Positions 37,892-50,983 of a DNA stretch of 64,000 nt are shown piece by piece. The DNA lies in contig NC_133653.1 of assembly GCF_009905375.1 (NCBI RefSeq), positions 81,232,911-81,296,910 of the forward strand, in the 5' to 3' direction. The stretch comes from Apium graveolens (lineage: Eukaryota; Streptophyta; Magnoliopsida; Apiales; Apiaceae). Positions within the stretch are counted from its first letter, which is position 1. Each line of letters opens with the position of its first letter. The notes beneath the pieces were generated by a model. The model saw nothing but the letters and a program-made list of their open reading frames with translations, was not told the DNA's origin and did not search any database. Both the position numbers and the translations under genes were made by a program.

Positions 37892-40800
37892 TTATAAAAT
37901 ATATTTTAAGCATGCTTTTCGACTTCTATATGGCTCAGCGCGGAAATGGGTTGACGGGACATCATCTCTACGCCAACTAAAACTGCTGACTTTATTTTCC
38001 ATTCCAACACCACTTTGAAATTCATGTAAGATTGGATTATTTTTCATCTTCATTTGTATGTTTAGTCTCGTAGTCAGACCAATCCCTCGGCAATCTCTTG
38101 ATAACATTATACATCATTTTTTCTGTTGAATCTTGTACATAGAATACTTGGGGAACTTGTGACGCTATAACATAGGGATCAGACTTGTGGAATAATCTGT
38201 TAAAGTTTACTCGAGTCAGACCATATAAGTCTTTTTCCTCTTGATACCAACAACATTTAAATAATACAACATTAAATTCTCCCCAATAGTCAACTTCAAA
38301 TATGTCCTCAATTGCTCCGTAGTAATTGACATCCCCAACTAGCGGGTTCTGATCTTTCAAACTTGCAAAACTAGTGGTCAACGCAGTCAAGAATACACCA
38401 CTATTTTGTGTCGTACATTTACTATCCCTATATTTCGTATGGAATCTCCTTCAATTAATTACATATACACTAAACCTTTTAAATGTTGGATTTGGTCCCA
38501 TTGCGAGGACTTCTAATTCTTTTGAAACCTGTTTTTTCGGCAACTTTTTCCTTTAACCACTTCCAGAAATCGTCAGTATGTTCTCTGTCCCTTTTGTATT
38601 TTTTTAGGTTTTTTTGACCATCAACAAGAGCTCGATGCTCCCTACAATAATCAGGTTTCTTGGATAGAAAGTAAATAAATCACATGTTACTTTCAAATTA
38701 CTAAAATAATTTAGAGTTTGTAAACTTACTCAATCAAACTCTCTATTTCTTGGTTTCCATAATTGAACAAGAGATATTGATGACAAGCTTTCAATTCAGA
38801 ATCTTTTAAGTGAACGGTTGTTCCATCTTTGTTTCTTCTTGTACCAATATGATATTCTGATTTCTGTGGACAGCTTCCAAGTATGGCAGATAAATTGTTA
38901 GCTTCTGTTCCCTCGTCGCCATTCAAGAATCATGAACAAAAGGTTAAGCACTCATCTGCTAAATAACCCTCAGCAATGGAGCCCTCAGGCTTGCTTCTGT
39001 TACGGGCATAGGAATTCAATTTAGCAAGATATCTCTCAATTGGAAACATGCACCGTAAGTGTACTGGTCCACCTAACTGTACTTCTCTGCATAAGTGAAC
39101 TAGCAGGTGCACCATAATGCCGAAAAATGCTTGTGGGAAAATTGTTTCAAATTTACAAAGAATTTCAATAATTACTTGTTGGAACCTAGAAAGCTCACTC
39201 AAATCAACGACTTTGGCCCAAATACCTCTTAGAAATGCACCTAATCAAATAAAAGGGACCGCGGCCTCAGGTTTCAAAGACTTTTTCACGACAAATTATA
39301 ACAAAGAGTTCAGCATAAAATGCGCATCATGGCTCTTATAACCGGTTACTTTTCTCTCCTTTGTGTGCATATAACGACTAATTTTAGATGCACAACCATG
39401 TGGCAGTTTAGCATTTTTTAGCATAGTATAGAATATATCCTGCTCCTCATTTGTCATATCAAAAATGGAAGCAAAAATTTCAACATAGCTCCCGTCACTT
39501 GATTCAACGGGATTAAGATCCTTCCTAATACCCATTTCTTGGAGTTGCGAGCTATATTTAGCAATGTACCAATTATGTTGCCACAAATATTCTTCCCGAT
39601 GTGCCTAACATCAAGATTATGCCGAAGTAAATTGTGACTCCAATATGGTAAATCAAAAAATATTAACTTCTTCTTGAAAGGTGAATCAATCTTACGCTTT
39701 TTTTGCCCTGGTTTTCCCCCAAACTGATTTCTGAAGCCTGATAACAATTCCACACAGTCTGTTCCTGTCAAAATTTCAGGGGTGACTCCCATTTCAACTT
39801 TGCCGTTAAATCTTTTTTTATCGAACCGCCACTTATGATCGGGATCCATAAACTTCCTATGGTTCATGTAGCACATCTTTCTACTATGTTTTAGATACAT
39901 TGAAGAAGTCTCGTAGTTGCAAACGGGACAACCGAGTTTACCTTTGGTGCTCCAACCGGATAACATTATATATCTAGGGAAATCGCTGATGGTCCACATG
40001 ACACCGGCACGTAACCTAAAATTCTGACCAGTAAATGCATCATAAGTTTCTATCCCTCCTTCCCATAACTCTTTTAACTCGGCAATTATAGGTTGCATAA
40101 AACATCTATATTATTTTTTGGAGACTCTGGACCAGAATTGAGTGTTGAAAGGATAAGGTTTTCTTGATGCATACATAACCAAGGAGGCGGATTATAGTTA
40201 ACCAAAATTACTGGCCAGGTGCTATGTAAAGTATTCATTGTTCGGAATGGATTGAATCCATCAGCAGCGACACCCAACCTAATATTCCTAATTTTAGACA
40301 AGAATTGAGGATACCTAGTATCCATTTCTTTCTAAGCCTCTCCATCTGCTGGATGTCTAAGTTTCCCATCATTTTTCCATCCAACTGCATGCCATTTCAT
40401 TAGTTTGGCAAACTCCTTGCACATAAACATCCGTTGCAGTCTTGGCTTTAGTGGAAAATATCACATGATATTTTTTGGCATTTTATGAATCAACTTCTTT
40501 GGATCATTGTCGCTGGTCCCTTCTTTTTACACTATGGTCCACCTTGAAGCACCACAAGTTTTGGAAGAATCCTCTTTTTCATTCTCACCCCAATACAACA
40601 TGCAATTGTTAGGACAAGCGTGTATTTTTTTATAGTCGAGACCTAGATCTCTAATGACAGTTTTTGCGGCATTAAAAGATAAGGGTATATGTGCCTGTGG
40701 AAAGGCTTCTCTTATCAACCCTAGTATATCTCCAAATCCCGACTCTGAAATCCCATGAGCACACTTTAATGAATACAACCTAATGATAAAACTTAATCAC

Positions 40801-41213
40801 GAAAACTTTGCGCAACCTGGATATAAAGGCTGCTTTCCCTCCTCAATATGGCGATAAACATTTTTGACATCGTCATTTGGTTCACTAGTACGATGCAACA
40901 TCTCATCCAGGTTATCTCCAAAACTCACATTGGTTTCAAAATCCATATGATGTTCATCCCTATTTTCGTCGCTCTTCAGTGAAACCTCATAAATCCAATT
41001 AACATATAATTGACATGGACCACTCCAAATAAAATGATTGTTGATCACATCGGCCCTCTGCCACTTGCGATTAATACAATTCTTGCAAGGGCATAGTAAT
41101 TCATCACCAACAGAGAATTTGGCAAATGCATTTTTAATAAATGTATCTACCCCTCTAATGTACCGTCCACTATACTTTGGGAGATTTATCCAAATAATTT
41201 CCTCGTCGTCCAT
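37892..41213 (-). pseudogene. CACTA transposase, TNP2 type, multiply broken
   Basis: Starts ATG at 41213 with the transposase-associated domain (WINLPKYSGRYIRGVDTF, then LCPCKNCINRKW). Next come LIREAFPQAHIPLSFNAAKT, HACPNNCMLYWGENEKED and CGASRW. The TNP2 core follows with RLGVAADGFNPF, WPVILVNYNPPPWLCM, ELWEGGIETYDAFTG and MLSGWSTKGKLGCPVCNYET. Then a DUF4218 part (GPVHLRCMFPIERYLAKLNS, EGSIAEGYLADECLTF) and a DUF4216 part (GDVNYYGAIEDIFEVDYWGE, VNFNRLFHKSDPYVIASQVP). This is the catalytic DDE transposase of CACTA elements, acting in the nucleus. Lesions include a TGA near 40797, TAA near 40527, further stops near 40460 and 40335, and frameshifts near 40090, 39550 and 38040. It is clearly inactive. 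Confidence 0.88.
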
Positions 41214-42224
41214 CACTACAATTAAGAAACATATAAATATTATAATATCATAATTTGTGTGTTTGTGTGTTTGCAAACTCAAACCTAGGCAGGCCTATTC
41301 CAGAACACTAAATGACTCTGTGTTTTCAAATTGGTATCTAACAAAAACAGAACACTAAATGACTCTGTGTTTTCAAATTCTAAATTCTGCATCAGTCATG
41401 AGTCATCACAAACATAATTATATAAATCTTCAAGACTTAATCCAAAGTCCTTTTCTCAGATATTTTCTATAAGCCAGTCACCCATTATATCGAGAAAGAG
41501 AATAAACTGGAGAATGTTATCAATTTAACGATCAAAGCTAAAATTCAAAGTACTTCATCTACCGAGTACTGTGGAATATTAAATCATTGTCAATGTTAAT
41601 GTATCGTGTTTATATAATCTTATTGTTACTAGAAAGAAAATACAAAACATAAGGCATCTGATAAACACATCTATTTAACCAACAAGCATGAATCTATCAT
41701 CATTCGATAATATTATGAAGCATGATAAGCAAAGGTGGCCAATTCAGGACGAAAATTGTACATCTTGCAGCCTTTAAGAATTACATGCTTATAGCTAGGT
41801 TGATGCTAGATTAATAAATGCAATCATAAGACAATAGCTTCAGACTTCCTTTTGTTAAATAGGTTCACTTTTCTTAGTTTCTTCTAAATAAACTAGACTA
41901 AGCAGCTATTTGACAAATTCTATCATGACAAGTTTTAGTTCAGAAAATGACCAACACGGTTCGTGCCTTTTGCTTGTTCTAATAGATCTACTAATGATGA
42001 TACCAACTGATTCTTTATGAATATCCAATTTCATTTCTTTCTAGCTCCTAAACATAAATATAATGATATTAACAAAATCAAAGAACTTAAAATAAAATCA
42101 AAAACTAAAATGGAAGAAGCTGGAGGGGGACAATGCAAAAACCAATTACTACTAAACAACTTTGAATGGGGAATTAAACTCAAAGCACAAATAAATTATT
42201 CTAAAATGATATAGTAATCAACCA

Positions 42225-42690
42225 AATCCCCAATTCGACATTTCTAACCAACCAGTAGACTAGCCGTTTTCCACAGCTACAAGTGCAAAATCAGAAGAAA
42301 AAAATTAAGCAATTGCTAAACACCTGAACTTATATCTAGGTATACTTAGCATTTACCTTAATATACAACTTATCAAAAAAACACAAATAACACAAAGTCC
42401 AAAAAACAAATCGAAACCATAATTTCAAAATCAAAATCGAAGAGAGAATATAAACCCTAAATTCGACATCTCTAACCAACCAGTTGACTAGCCATTTTCC
42501 ACAGCTACAAGTGCAAAATCAAAATAAAAAATTAAGCAATTGCTAAAAACCTGAACTTATATCTAGGTATACTTAAGATTTACCTTAATATACAACTTCT
42601 CAAAAAAACACAAATAACACAAAGTCCAAAAAATAAATCAAAACCCTAATTTCAAAATCAAAATTGAAGAGAGAATAGAAACCCTAAATT
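42225..42690. repeat. Tandem duplication of ~232 bp in the CACTA leader
   Basis: Two adjacent copies (about 42225-42456 and 42457-42690) start CCCCAATTCGACATTTCTAA and CCCTAAATTCGACATCTCTA. Both contain CAGCTACAAGTGCAAAATCA and TATATCTAGGTATACTTA. They differ by a few percent. No coding potential. Confidence 0.85.
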
Positions 42691-43940
42691 CATAAAATAG
42701 AAGAGAGAATTACCTTAAACCTGAAACCCTTCAAACCGAAACCCTAATTTCAAAATCAATCTCGAAGCCCCAATTCGGAATCCTGAGAAGAGAACCCTGA
42801 AAAGAGAACCCAAAATCAATGTGAGTGAAGAAAAGAGCCTAAGAGAGAAGAGCGAAGATTAATAAGAGCGAAGATTAATATGAGCGGAGATTAATATGTG
42901 TGTTTGTATTTACAGAGAGAAGAGCTAAGAGAGAGGTTCTCACTAGAGAGGATAATTTAATTTTGGTAAGTATGTTCACTAGAGGGAATTTCATTAAGTG
43001 AAATTTGGTAGATTGGATTGGGCGGTAATTTTGTCGCTCATCCAATTTTATATTACTAAATATATATTAATAAATATATATTAATATTTTAACTTATTAA
43101 TTATTCACTTGAAAACATAAAATAATAATTAACTATTTTATCTTCTTTTTGATAAATTATGAGATTTAGTAAAATATTGATTATATTTATAAAATCAATA
43201 TTTGACCGTTTTGACCGATATAACCGTTTTGACCGATATAACCGTTTTGACCCTATTTAGGCTGATCCAAATCGATTTTTTTCCAACCCGATATATATTT
43301 GGGTTGGAAATATGTCAACCCGATTAAATCACCACTGTTCTCGTTTACCGAGTTCAACGTTTAAACAATATTTAAAAACTACAAATTGGCTTGGGATATA
43401 AATTTAAACGATTTGATTTGTGTTGAAATTTTGAAAACCCGAATTAATTTGTTTGGGTTGTTAAAATGGGTGTCACCTGTACGGATACATAATATGTATA
43501 TTGGGCCGACATCATAAATGCAATATCAATGTTAATCGTTATAAAATTTAAATTTTAGATTTTAGGGTTTGGGGTTTGGGGTTTGGAATATTATAAAATC
43601 TACAAAAATAAATCATAAAAAATGTGTTTTAAAAATATTAACATCATTAAAATTAACATCCATACAGATTCATCTTTAAAAAATAATTTTAAAAAAAATG
43701 CAACTAGTATCCATATTTATTAATAAAAATACCTTGAATATTACAAAATTCTACCAAATAAATATAAATAAAAATAATCACATTACCAGAATTATTGACT
43801 TTTAAAATATGTAATGATGCATTATCAAAAAATTTTTAAAAATATTTAAATAGTTAAAAGCCTCATTTTTATTTAAATCAAAATTTTAAATGCAACATCA
43901 CTTTACATTTTAATCATGCAAAACAGAACACAAGTACTGC

Positions 43941-44010
43941 TTTGATACAGTGGTTAGCACCTTACTTTGTTAGAGTGGAGATGCAGGGTTCAATTCCTAT
44001 TGACTTTATA
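43941..44010 (+). other. tRNA-like sequence (possible SINE head or tRNA pseudogene)
   Basis: TGGTTAGCACC (43951-43961) resembles an RNA polymerase III A box and GGTTCAATTCC (43987-43997) a B box, about 36 bases apart as in tRNA genes. The flanks do not pair into a convincing acceptor stem, and no anticodon loop is clear. It lies 23 bp before the copia insertion. Confidence 0.3.
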
Positions 44011-44032
44011 ATTTTTAAAGTGACAAACAAAG

Positions 44033-44624
44033 TGTTAGGTCACACACACTGTAGAGGGGGTGAATACAGTGTAAAGTACAATCAAATCAAACTCTAATAA
44101 CTCAAGTAACAGAAAACAAACTTTATTGAAACAATAAACTCTGTTACAGTATGGAACTGTTACCTCTCAGTGATGAACAAATATCACGAGAGCTGCTAGG
44201 GTTACAATGAATAATCTTCTCGAATATGATAACACTTATAGTGTAAACCCTATGTCTGTGTTTATATACTACACAGTTACAAGATAATCGCTAATTGATA
44301 TGGAATATAATTCTGCTTCCTAAACTATATCAATCAGATATCTTTTCTTCCAAGTATTTTATTCTTCATAGAATTCCTTCTTCATGCATATCTCTTCATA
44401 TGTTTATCTCGATCTTCTTTCCTTTAATCAGCTATTGTCCTTATCTGAACGTCCTTCAGCACTTAAGTTCTGATATCCATCTTCTGATGATTATCTCCTG
44501 ATAATATAAGTACTGATATCCTTAAGTCGTGACTTTCAGTAAGTACTGATTTATCCTGTTTAAGTAAGATCTAAAAACTAAACATAAATCATATTAGCCA
44601 TGACATTATCAAATATATCTAACA
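44033..44624 (-). repeat. Copia LTR (3' LTR in element sense)
   Basis: 592 bp, same length as 58411-59002 and about 98% identical by eye (about 12 differences). Confidence 0.92.
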
Positions 44625-44828
44625 ATCTCCCTCAACTTGTAAATTAGCATAATATACAAGTCTAATAGATATTTAATGATGTCAAAAACATTAAGTACAA
44701 ATGCATGAGAATTAGACTAGATAACTACAACTCTCAGTCCTTAAAGCTTTACCAATATTTAACTTCTGATAACAGCTTCAGTCTGTACAAATATCAGAAT
44801 TTAATCAGTTGTAGATCTTGACTTGGCT

Positions 44829-47800
44829 TTATCTTCTGATCTCTCTGATGTCAGGAGTTGTTCTGAGATAGTTCTTCAATAAACATCTCTCAGCATATCT
44901 AAGTTCATCAATCATCCTCCTTTTAGCATCTTTAAGCTCTGCAGTATCTTCACCAATTTGAAAGATTGCAGCCCTGAGATCATTAATCTTTGCTTTTCTT
45001 ATATCCTGATCCAGTCTGATCAAATATGCCTTATCGGACTCAAGATTGAATTCCACAGCCCTGTAACTCAGAAAGGTAGTTATAATCTTAGCAGTGTTGG
45101 GCTTCATTTCAAAGATATCGCCCTTGTGATCTCTGTACTTTGGAACATATGTGCTGTCAGACTTAACAGAATAAAGCCTTTTCTGTCTCTGAATCTGATC
45201 CTTCAAATAGTTTACAGCACTTCCTGTCAATCTGTCATCCACTTGAAGTAAGAATAGTACATGCTCCAATTCTTCAAAATACTTCAATGGAATGGCATTT
45301 TGCCTTATATGATAAACCCTACCATCTGTCATGAAGTACAACAAGATGTGTTCTTTCAAGTAGGTATGGTAAACCATTTATACAGATTCCAGTTGATTCA
45401 ATCTCTCAGGAGTTGCTCTAAGACCTGGTTCACTCAAGGAAGTTGGATCATTGGTAGTGTTCTGTATTCTTCTTTCATCAGCACTTCTCAATCCAGTTGT
45501 ATCTCTTGCTTTCTTTCCAGTAACTACTCTTGCTTCAAAACCACTTGCAGCAGTCTTCAAAGGTTGAGTCTGTTTTGCTTTAGTGAATCCTGGTAGGAGT
45601 TTCTTTGATCTATCTTCTGATATCAAGTTAACTTGAGCTGTGTTAGAGGTTACTTGCTTCTTCAAAATATCAGAACTCACAGTCTCTTGACTCTGAACAA
45701 CTTGAGCCATGTCAGAGGTTGTTTTAAGAACTTTTCTTGAAGTCAAAGCAAGATCATCCTTTTCATCAGAGATTTCTTCATTCTCAGGAGGCACATAAAC
45801 CTTGATAGGTTCACCAATCTTTTCTTTACCCTTGGATCTTGGATCTATCTGCGGTTGTGATTTAGCCAATGTTGCTTCAGTATTTGCCCTTTCTTTTATC
45901 ACAATGCCTTTGAGTTTGGAAGTGTCTTTTTACCAGAAGCTTCAGATTTAGATGTGACTTTCTCTGATTTAAGTCTGGTTTCTTCTTCCATTAAACTCTC
46001 CAAGTCCATTCCTGGATTTTCGTGAAGAAATAAATGTCTTGACATTTCTTATTCAAGATCTAAAAGTTTATCAAAACTTCTCCTTTTACCAGTAGCAGAA
46101 CTAATTCTTTTCCCAGTATCAGAACTTGTCCTGTGACTTGTGATTTCAGCTTTTCTTGATGTGAAACCTCTACCTTGACTATGACATCTACCCATTCCCG
46201 AGTTTCCTTGATCATCCTTCCCTTTCAGTGTCTTATAAGTCTTGCATTTGGACTTAATTACTTTCTCCCCCTTTTTGGCATCAGCAGGTAATAGAAGAGA
46301 GACAAGCAATTCCACTGAGGCTTGGATTTCATTAAGTTGTAATTGCTGAGAAGCTTGATTTTTCAGAATATCATCAATCTGAGCTTGTTGGGTCTCTTGA
46401 GTCTTCTCAATATAAGCAATCTTGTCAAAGGTAGGTTGGAAGAATTTTTTCTTGTCAATCTTTTGAACTTGTTCTTGTTTGATGAATTCTTCCTGAATCT
46501 TGTGTAGCTCTGCATGAGTAGTTGAATGGAGACCTTGTAGATGTTTAGTACTCAATGCAGTGACTCTAAGCTGTGTTTTGAAATTATCAGTATTTAACAT
46601 CTCATCAGCTTTTGTCAAGTGCTCAGCCAGATTCTTTGCAGATGGAACACAAGTAATTGAGTTCCATTCCTTAGTCCACTCCTGTCCTGCAGGAGTTTAA
46701 GTCCAAGGCACTGGTGCTTCTCTTGTAACAAACTTCTTAACAAGTTCAGATTTAAGAACAGTTTGTTGAGGGGCATGTCCTGAAGGACCTGCTTCATCAG
46801 CATCTGTATTTGGAGCAGCATCACCAGTATCTCTAGCATTTGCAGCATCAGAACTTATAGAATCAGTATCTTCTGATCAAACAACAGTATGAGTAGCAAT
46901 AGAGGCTTCAGCATCCTCTAATTGCTGATCTGGTTCCAAGTTCTGATCAACAGCCATATCCTGATGCTCACCTATATTCTGATCATCAGCATCTAGATGC
47001 AGAGAAGGTGTAGTAGATAATTCTGGAGTTTGAGCAGCATCAGTAACATGTGTTGTTGATGGATTAGTTGATGTTGGAGCTTCTAAGAAAATTACTTCTG
47101 GCACAACCAAGGTCTGGATATCAATATCAGCATTTGTGCCTGTATTAACAAGAGATACAGACTTTTGAACAGGAGACACAGATGGTGTGTTGGCCTTTTC
47201 AGTAACAACTTCCTGAGTTGGAGTTGATGGAGAAACAGTGGCTGTAGCAGATTCTGGTTCTTGTGAGATCAGAGATTCCTGATGTCCTTCCTTAGCTGCT
47301 GCTTCCTCATCATCTGATGAAATTGGTCTTTTTGCCCTCTGTTTCTTGTATCTCTTTGAAGATATGGATTCCTTGGGAGTTTCAGCAACAGTCATTCTTC
47401 TAAGCCTTTTGAGAAGCTTAGATCCCCCAATTCCAGAATCCTTCTGAGAAGTCACTTTCTCAGCTTCTTTGACAACAGGTTCTGATGTAGAAACCTATTC
47501 CTCACTGTCTGACTCATCTCTCAAAGCAATCCTCCTTCTCTTTTGAGGTGTTTGAGGAACAGTCTTTGTCCTCTTTGGCTTGGAAGATGAAGGCTTCACA
47601 GTAGGTTCTGAGGATGAAGATTGAACTTTCTGTGAAGTGGTGAGATATGATTTGAGATATTGCCTGAGGGTTGGTTGAGTAGTATGGGTGGTATGTTCTG
47701 ATGGTTGTTGTGGTGTTTGAGAGGTGGTTGTTGGTTGAACATCAGGATAAATAGATCTATAGGATTCAGGATCAGCATTTACTAAGATCTATTTTACAGA

Positions 47801-48564
47801 CTGAGGAATCTGTAAAGGTCTAACCACTTGTTTCTTAGTGTCAGCATTTACCAGGTCATTAAAGTAACGTTTTGCAACTTTGAAAGGTGGAGTTAAGGTA
47901 CTGGCTAGTCGAGGTTCATCAGTACAAAAAGTATATATAAGTTGACAGAATCTAGCAAAGTAGACAACATTCCTATCCTCTCTCATCCTATCTCCAATAA
48001 AACCTATTACAGCAGTTGCAAAATCAAAATGAGTTTGGTTAATGATAGCATACCCGATGTGCTGACTCATTATAGGGATGGCATCAAAATTGAACACTTG
48101 TTCCCAAAAGCTTTAGTGATGCAGTCGAAGAAGAAGCACCATTCCCTCCTAATATGAGCCCGTTTCAACTTCCCAAGTTTTGCCAAACTCTGCTCATACC
48201 CCAAACTAGCCATTAACTCCTGAAGAGCTGATTCCTCTGGAGTTGAAAAAGTACATCCTTCTGGTAGATGTAGAGCCTTGCGTATTGTACCAGGAGTGAC
48301 GACATATGTAGAATCACCCACTTCGAAAACAATACTAGGAGTACCATTTTGACCACCATTATCAAAGTTTCCATTCCTCCAAAATGTCAGAACTTGTTGG
48401 CTTGAGAAGACTGAAGGTTGGGTCAATGCATACCCGATTTCACTGTGTGCAAGAAGATCTTGCACAAAATGCAACTCAGACGAAGCTTTAGCATTATCAA
48501 GAATTGCAGCATAGTTATTTGGAATAAATTAAGCTCCATCAATGATTAAACCCTTAGGTGCCAT
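44829..48564 (-). pseudogene. Long extra reading frame downstream of copia pol
   Basis: Reading from ATG at 48564 on the minus strand, one protein of about 1,240 codons can be followed despite lesions. The N-terminal ~250 residues look folded (TPGTIRKALHLPEGCTFST, RREWCFFFDCITKAFGNKCS, IGYAIINQTHFDFATAV). A Ser/Thr/Pro/Gln-rich and basic linker follows (KRYKKQRAKRPISSDDEEAA). Then a Gln/Lys-rich coiled coil (TQETQQAQIDDILKNQASQQ, about 46.4 kb), a second basic linker, and a C-terminal domain with PKYRDHKGDIFEMKPNTAKI. Stops occur at 48529-48531, about 47786, 47501, 46875, 46698, 46046 and 45375; frameshifts near 48090 and 45905. No membrane segments or signal peptide support a true envelope protein. 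The position matches the env-like or additional frame of SIRE elements. Function is unknown. Confidence 0.65.
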
Positions 48565-49283
48565 GAAATTAATCGAGTTTTATAAGTGCCTGTTAGGTGT
48601 TTGATAGAATGTCTATATGAAAAACCAACGTTAGAAGAAGAAAGAGAGTAAAAGCAAATAGAGAGAAAAAGTATAAAAGTGAATAAAAGATTAGAAAATC
48701 CTCTCTTTGTCTTACTTATACTTTTGAAAAAAAAATGTAACTGTTGGACACCTGTCAGACATGCAGTAATAACGGATAGTTAATGGGCACGAGAAAACAG
48801 TAATCATTACTTACCCACTCGCAGTTTTTCAAGGAAAAACCGTTCCATTTACCCAGTTATTCCATTAATCAAGGTGAATCAGTTTTAATTCAAAATTGAA
48901 ACTGTTCCCACTTATTCAATTTTTTTCACTACAACACCAATATTCTGAAAAAAAAATCGAGTGAAAATGACCAAAATAAATCAGATGAGCAAGTACTGAT
49001 TAAGTAAAATCAGAACTTAATTTAAAACAAAATTTATATGGTCAATAGAATATGAATATTTATCAGGATTTATCAATGCATTACAAAATATCTCAGAGAC
49101 AAGATCTTGAAAAAAAAACAAATTTCATTAACATATCAAGAGAATACATTCATGAAATTTAAATTACATCAGAACTTTTACAAGATTGCCCTAAGCTGCT
49201 AAACCTAATGTCAACAGCCTTTGTCCTAGCTCAAGAAGCAGGGCAAGGCTGATGATGAAGAAAAATAGGAAGAAGAAAATAAA

Positions 49284-49553
49284 TCATTTCTTCTTCCTAC
49301 TCTCGACAAACAGAATAACGAGTCGTATGATTCGCTCTTGCTGGCGGAGAGCTTCCAGCCTTTCCTCCTCCAATCGCTCCAGATGGCGATGGTAGTCCAT
49401 GTAGAAGAACAGGAGGTGGGTAAGTACCTCCTGGGGAACGGAGTCCCATATCTCATCAGGAATGGCAGTGATGTGCCATTCCTGCTGCCAATCGGCACAG
49501 CTCAGCTCCATGTTGAATGTTTCATAGTTCAAAAACATATTGTAATTGACCAT
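49284..49553 (-). CDS. 89-residue acidic/basic ORF between copia pol and the extra frame
   Basis: An open frame starting MVNYNMFLNYETFNMELSC at 49553 and ending in a Lys-rich tail, ESRKKK, at 49284. It contains a predicted helical charged middle (RHLERLEEERLEALRQQERI). No family is recognised. It has the element's sense orientation, lies upstream of the long extra frame, and is unbroken while neighbouring frames are not. It might be a small protein of the element or a fragment of a longer decayed frame. Confidence 0.4.
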   Translation of the reverse strand: MVNYNMFLNYETFNMELSCADWQQEWHITAIPDEIWDSVPQEVLTHLLFFYMDYHRHLERLEEERLEALRQQERIIRLVILFVESRKKK

Positions 49554-50983
49554 GGTGTTTTTGATATAAAGAATATGAAGGTGAGTTTGTGATAAAAGAT
49601 TTGATGTGAAGGTTGATGTGAAGTGGTTGTTTATATAGGCAAGAGAATGCCAGGAGACGCAAAGAAATTTAATGCTGACAGGTAGAATTAATTCTACCTC
49701 ATCTCCCCAGACTTGGAAAAAGAAAAACAGTCATTGGAAAGGTAAAACATGGTTTAATGCGCACAAGTAGCAAGTAAAAATTGACTGTGCATGTACGAGT
49801 ATCACTATCCCCAAATATAGTGACTGTTAATCTTCCACTTCAACATATTTTGGTTTAAACTGAGACTGTTTTCAAATTTTATCCACAAATAAGTCAAGTA
49901 AAGAATCAGAATTTAATATCGGAACTTAGAATTGTATCAGAACTTAACAGTCATTAGAACATAATTTCTTAACTCGATAAATGAATGTCTATCTTAGTAA
50001 GTCCTCACACAAGTTCTGATATAGATTCTTCAGAACTTAATCATCAGAACGTGCAATCAGAACTTGTCCTCAAAATTTGTGCAATGTGACACAATAACTG
50101 TTCATCTAAAACAACACAGATTACCACAGTAATTTTCATCATTCATATGGAGTGTTTAGTGTGTGCATTAAGCTAAATATCAGACAAAGAGTAAAGTCTG
50201 ATTCACTTCAATACATCTTAGAAATAAGGCATAGCTAAAACTTTACTAAAAAACTGTCATTATTCTGAAACCTACTGTTGAATGAGTTCATGCTGGAGTC
50301 CACAACTATTTTGTGCTAATTTTGTGTATCTTTTTAAATTCCATTTTACAGTGGCTTCTCAGTGTAAGTGAGTCACGACTGCTTATCAGAATTTATGCTA
50401 TTATCAGATTATTTCTCCAGTAATCATAGAGTGTGAAAAGTCACCAAGAAAATATTTTGCTTTTCTGATGCATATTTACTTAATACCAGCAATGCACTTG
50501 GGTCGTTCCTTCCACATTTGTACTCTAGATCTCAAAGGAGTACCTGAACTTTAATCCTTAATTCTTTTTCTTTTTCTTTTGATAAGTGAGGTTTATCAGC
50601 ACTTAGTACATCCAAACAGATTTACTAGCATCAGAACTCAACAGATGAGAAGCAATATTCTAGTTTGTGACTTAGTAATAAGATAGACAAAGTAAACTCA
50701 ACTAAGCTCAATATCAGAATTTGCTTATGTCAATGAATTTCCACAGAAATAATTACTTCTAACATGGGATCCCTTATTTATTAGACTACTAGGTCAGTAT
50801 CTAGCACAGTTATCCTCATAGGATTGAATAGTTACACAAACAGACATATCATTTTTAGAGTTTAGAAACATATATCAGACAACAGTCAGTACTTAAGCAC
50901 ATTTTTCAATTAAGCACAAAATACACAAAGAGAGTAAATTCTGTAAATACTGATCATAAAGTCTGATGCATCTATTAACAAAA
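49554..50983 (-). other. Copia spacer between pol and the downstream frames
   Basis: No coding sequence. Dense in the words ATCAGAACTTAA and AAGTTCTGATA (for example 49906-49955, 50014-50068, 50385, 50624, 50712), which also recur in the LTRs and coding parts of this element. Confidence 0.55.

Larger units (their letters stand above)
41214..44027 (-). other. CACTA leader region, no gene
   Basis: Upstream (5') region of the TNP2 gene. It holds a 32 bp direct repeat (CAGAACACTAAATGACTCTG) near 41301 and 41350, the tandem duplication at 42225-42690, a short GACCGATATAACCGTTTT repeat at 43203-43255 and a GGGTTT-type run at 43564-43587. The A-rich, CCCTAA-containing stretch 42440-42960 looks like a transcribed leader in minus orientation. 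Confidence 0.5.

Noticed and set aside
43564..43587. GGGTTTGGGG-type run resembling telomere repeat
   Set aside because: Only three imperfect units and not the plant TTTAGGG repeat.
44829..48564. Calling the copia extra frame an envelope glycoprotein
   Set aside because: No signal peptide, transmembrane segment or cleavage site is visible; only its position resembles env.
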